Assembly: GCA_938083405.1 (NCBI GenBank)
Contig: CALKCV010000113.1
Span: 1 to 6,781, forward strand
Reading direction: 5' to 3'
Source of the DNA: an uncultured Microcoleaceae cyanobacterium
Lineage (GTDB): Bacteria > Cyanobacteriota > Cyanobacteriia > Cyanobacteriales > Microcoleaceae
Length of the DNA stretch: 6,781 bases
Of the stretch, positions 4,941-6,781 are shown piece by piece. The notes under the pieces were generated by a model. The model saw nothing but the letters and a program-made list of their open reading frames with translations, made no database searches and was not told the origin of the DNA. The translations under genes and the position numbers were made by a program. Every line of letters begins with the position of its first letter. Position 1 is the stretch's first letter.

Positions 4941-5546
4941 CTATTTTTCGACATAGTACGATGAGTCTATCGCTTCTTTGAGAGCCTGAGTTACCGCGTC
5001 CACAGAGCGATCGCCTTCTACTGAAACAAGCCGATCCCGAGAGCGATAAAACTCAATCAAAGGTTCCGTTTCTTGATTATGAACTTGCAGGCGACGGCGA
5101 ATCGTCTCTTCATTATCATCGGCACGACCCCTTGCTAGCAAACGCTTTACCAAAACCTCATCCGACAGTACCAGGTTTACCGCCAGAAATCTACTAGCTC
5201 CATCGCCAGGATCGCTTTCGCCCTTCAATACCATCTTTTTCGACAACAACTCATCTACAAAAGATGCTTGATTAATATTCCTGGGAAATCCATCTAAAAT
5301 CCAACCTATCTTAGTATCCGGCTGTGCCAAACGATCTTCGATCATGTTACGAATCAGGCTATCTGGAACCAAATCACCCCGATTCATATATTCTTTGGCT
5401 TGGATACCCAAAGGAGTTTGTCGTGCCACATTCGAGCGCAAAATTTCACCCGTTGACACATGAGCAACATTATAAAAACCTGCTAAACGAGCAGCTTGAG
5501 TTCCTTTTCCTGCTCCTGGAGGACCCAAAATCAACAATTTCACCAC
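4941..5546 (-). CDS. adk: adenylate kinase
   Basis: Adk interconverts ATP + AMP and 2 ADP in the cytoplasm. The product is 201 residues, with the P-loop GPPGAGKGT at 8-16, the AMP-binding STGEILR (31-37), DGFPRN (85-90), and the short-lid segment RGRADDNEETIRRR (about 139-152). The zinc-finger LID insertion of long-form enzymes is absent. A stretch of about 17 residues around 104-120 (KMVLKGESDPGDGASRF) looks longer and more polar than usual between the NMP/core elements. The start is GTG at 5546, overlapping the secY TAG stop by one base (TAGTG). A second GTG directly follows (5543), so the protein could also be 200 residues. GGTGA seven bases upstream is a modest ribosome-binding site. Translational coupling to secY is likely. 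Confidence 0.97.
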   Translation of the reverse strand: MVKLLILGPPGAGKGTQAARLAGFYNVAHVSTGEILRSNVARQTPLGIQAKEYMNRGDLVPDSLIRNMIEDRLAQPDTKIGWILDGFPRNINQASFVDELLSKKMVLKGESDPGDGASRFLAVNLVLSDEVLVKRLLARGRADDNEETIRRRLQVHNQETEPLIEFYRSRDRLVSVEGDRSVDAVTQALKEAIDSSYYVEK

Positions 5547-6781
5547 TATTGTTTCACCATTCCTTCGTATCGCTGGGAGATAACGTAAGTTTGAATTTGT
5601 TTTGCCGTATCAATGGCCACACCCACCAGAATCAATAGAGAAGTAGCACCAAATCCCAAATTAGGTAAGCGCAAAGCATTTTCAGCAGCAGTAGGTATAA
5701 TTGCCACTACCCCCAAAAACATAGCTCCCAAAAAAGTCAGGCGATTTAATACCTTCTCTAAATACTCGCTGGTAGTCTTGCCCGGACGAATACCAGGAAT
5801 ACTCGCTCCCATTTTCTTTAAATTCTGAGACATATCTACGGGGTTCATAATCAGGGAAGCGTAGAAATAGCTGAAGAATAGAATCAAGATAAAATAGAAT
5901 GGAACGTGAACCCAAGGATTTCCCCCAGGACTAACTGCAGCTGCAATCTCGCTCAAAATTCTATTACCCGCAAACCCGGCTATAGTAGCAGGCAGAAATA
6001 GAACTGCTGAAGCGAAAATAATAGGCATTACCCCACCTTGGTTCAGTCGCAAAGGCAGATAGCTTGCTTTTTCTCTGTAAAGTTTGCGACCCACTTGGCG
6101 ACGTGCTGAGATAATTGGTATTTTGCGAGTTCCTTCTTGAACGAATACAATCCCGACTATGGTCGCTATCCATACCAAAAGCAAAATTATCGCGCGACCT
6201 ACAACCGCGCGATCGCCTACCTCAAACAATTGAATTGTATTCCCTAAAGACTGAGGTAATACTGCCACAATGTTGACAAAAATTAGCAGTGACGCACCGT
6301 TGCCAATACCTCGCTCGGTAATCAACTCCGATACCCACATCACAAACATCGAACCTGCTGTCACGGCTAAGACAGTCTCGACGATGAATATTGGTCCCGA
6401 TTTTATAGCCACGGACGGCAAATTATTAACATACAAAGCCAAACCAAAGCTTTGTATGAAAGCCCAACCAACGGCTACATAGCGAGTAATTTGAGAAATT
6501 TTACGTCGCCCTGCTTCCCCCTCATTTTTCTGCAAATTTTCTAAGCTTGGAAGGGCTGCTGTCATTAATTGCATAATGATCGAAGCATTGATAAAGGGAA
6601 TAATCCCCAATGCAAAAATCCCCAAGGCCGATAAGCCTCCCCCCGAAAACAAATCCAAGAACCCTATAACTGGGTTATTCTGCATCTGATCCGCAAAGGC
6701 TTGTCGATTTATCCCCGGCACTGGCAAATAAACGCCCAATCGCACCAAAATCAGCAGACCTACAGTTACTAGAAGCCTACC
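5546..6781 (-). CDS. secY: preprotein translocase subunit SecY (5' end outside the window)
   Basis: SecY is the channel-forming subunit of the SecYEG translocon in the cytoplasmic (and, in cyanobacteria, thylakoid) membrane. The frame is open up to the right edge: its first visible codons read GRLLVTVGLLILVRLGVYLP, the first membrane helix, so about 25 N-terminal residues are missing. A start inside this helix (such as the TTG at 6748) would be an artefact. Visible hallmarks are the plug/TM2 region (FSGGGLSALGIFALGIIPFI), the ERGIGNGASLLIF segment, the basic cytosolic loop RKIPIISARRQVGRK with YLPLRLNQGGVMPIIFA, the late PGIRPGKTTSEYL motif, and the C-terminal tail QRYEGMVKQ. The 411 visible residues fit the usual total near 435. 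It overlaps adk by one base at its stop. Confidence 0.97.
   Translation of the reverse strand, partial: GRLLVTVGLLILVRLGVYLPVPGINRQAFADQMQNNPVIGFLDLFSGGGLSALGIFALGIIPFINASIIMQLMTAALPSLENLQKNEGEAGRRKISQITRYVAVGWAFIQSFGLALYVNNLPSVAIKSGPIFIVETVLAVTAGSMFVMWVSELITERGIGNGASLLIFVNIVAVLPQSLGNTIQLFEVGDRAVVGRAIILLLVWIATIVGIVFVQEGTRKIPIISARRQVGRKLYREKASYLPLRLNQGGVMPIIFASAVLFLPATIAGFAGNRILSEIAAAVSPGGNPWVHVPFYFILILFFSYFYASLIMNPVDMSQNLKKMGASIPGIRPGKTTSEYLEKVLNRLTFLGAMFLGVVAIIPTAAENALRLPNLGFGATSLLILVGVAIDTAKQIQTYVISQRYEGMVKQ

Noticed and set aside
5546..6748. secY starting at the TTG at 6748
   Set aside because: This would begin inside the first membrane helix; the homologous frame continues to the window edge, so the gene is simply cut.

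Overview
The window is part of the chromosomal ribosomal-protein (spc/alpha) cluster of a cyanobacterium. Three things point there: the gene order secY-adk-infA-rpmJ-rpsM-rpsK-rpoA-rplQ-truA, with no rpsD between rpsK and rpoA; the protein sequences themselves, such as RpoA starting (V/M)AQFHIECVES and IF-1 starting xxKQDLIEMEG; and nine copies of the cyanobacterial HIP1 octamer GCGATCGC in 6.8 kb, where about 0.1 would be expected by chance. Wide spacers and several repeat-like insertions suggest a repeat-rich, possibly filamentous genome. The genus cannot be told from this window.

All real genes are on the minus strand, so transcription runs from right to left. secY is cut by the right edge: its frame is open to position 6781, and about 25 N-terminal codons lie outside. 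It overlaps adk by one base. After a 330-bp spacer come infA (TTG start) and rpmJ, a 37-codon gene with a good sigma-70-like promoter just upstream. rpsM and rpsK follow, and a strong intrinsic terminator sits immediately after rpsK. A 377-bp spacer then holds what looks like a decayed ADP-ribosylglycohydrolase fragment and a MITE/REP-like element. Next come rpoA (GTG start), rplQ, a spacer carrying a second MITE-like element, and truA, which may have its own near-leaderless promoter. The left edge is an AT-rich heptanucleotide tandem repeat.

The genes are housekeeping: the protein-export channel (SecY), adenylate balance (Adk), translation initiation (IF-1), ribosomal proteins L36, S13, S11 and L17, the RNA polymerase alpha subunit, and a tRNA pseudouridine synthase. 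I see no new biological system in the coding DNA. What deserves attention is between the genes: a HIP1-built terminator that splits the operon, two MITE-like insertions, a possible gene remnant, a G-rich tract after rpoA, and three genes with non-ATG starts.
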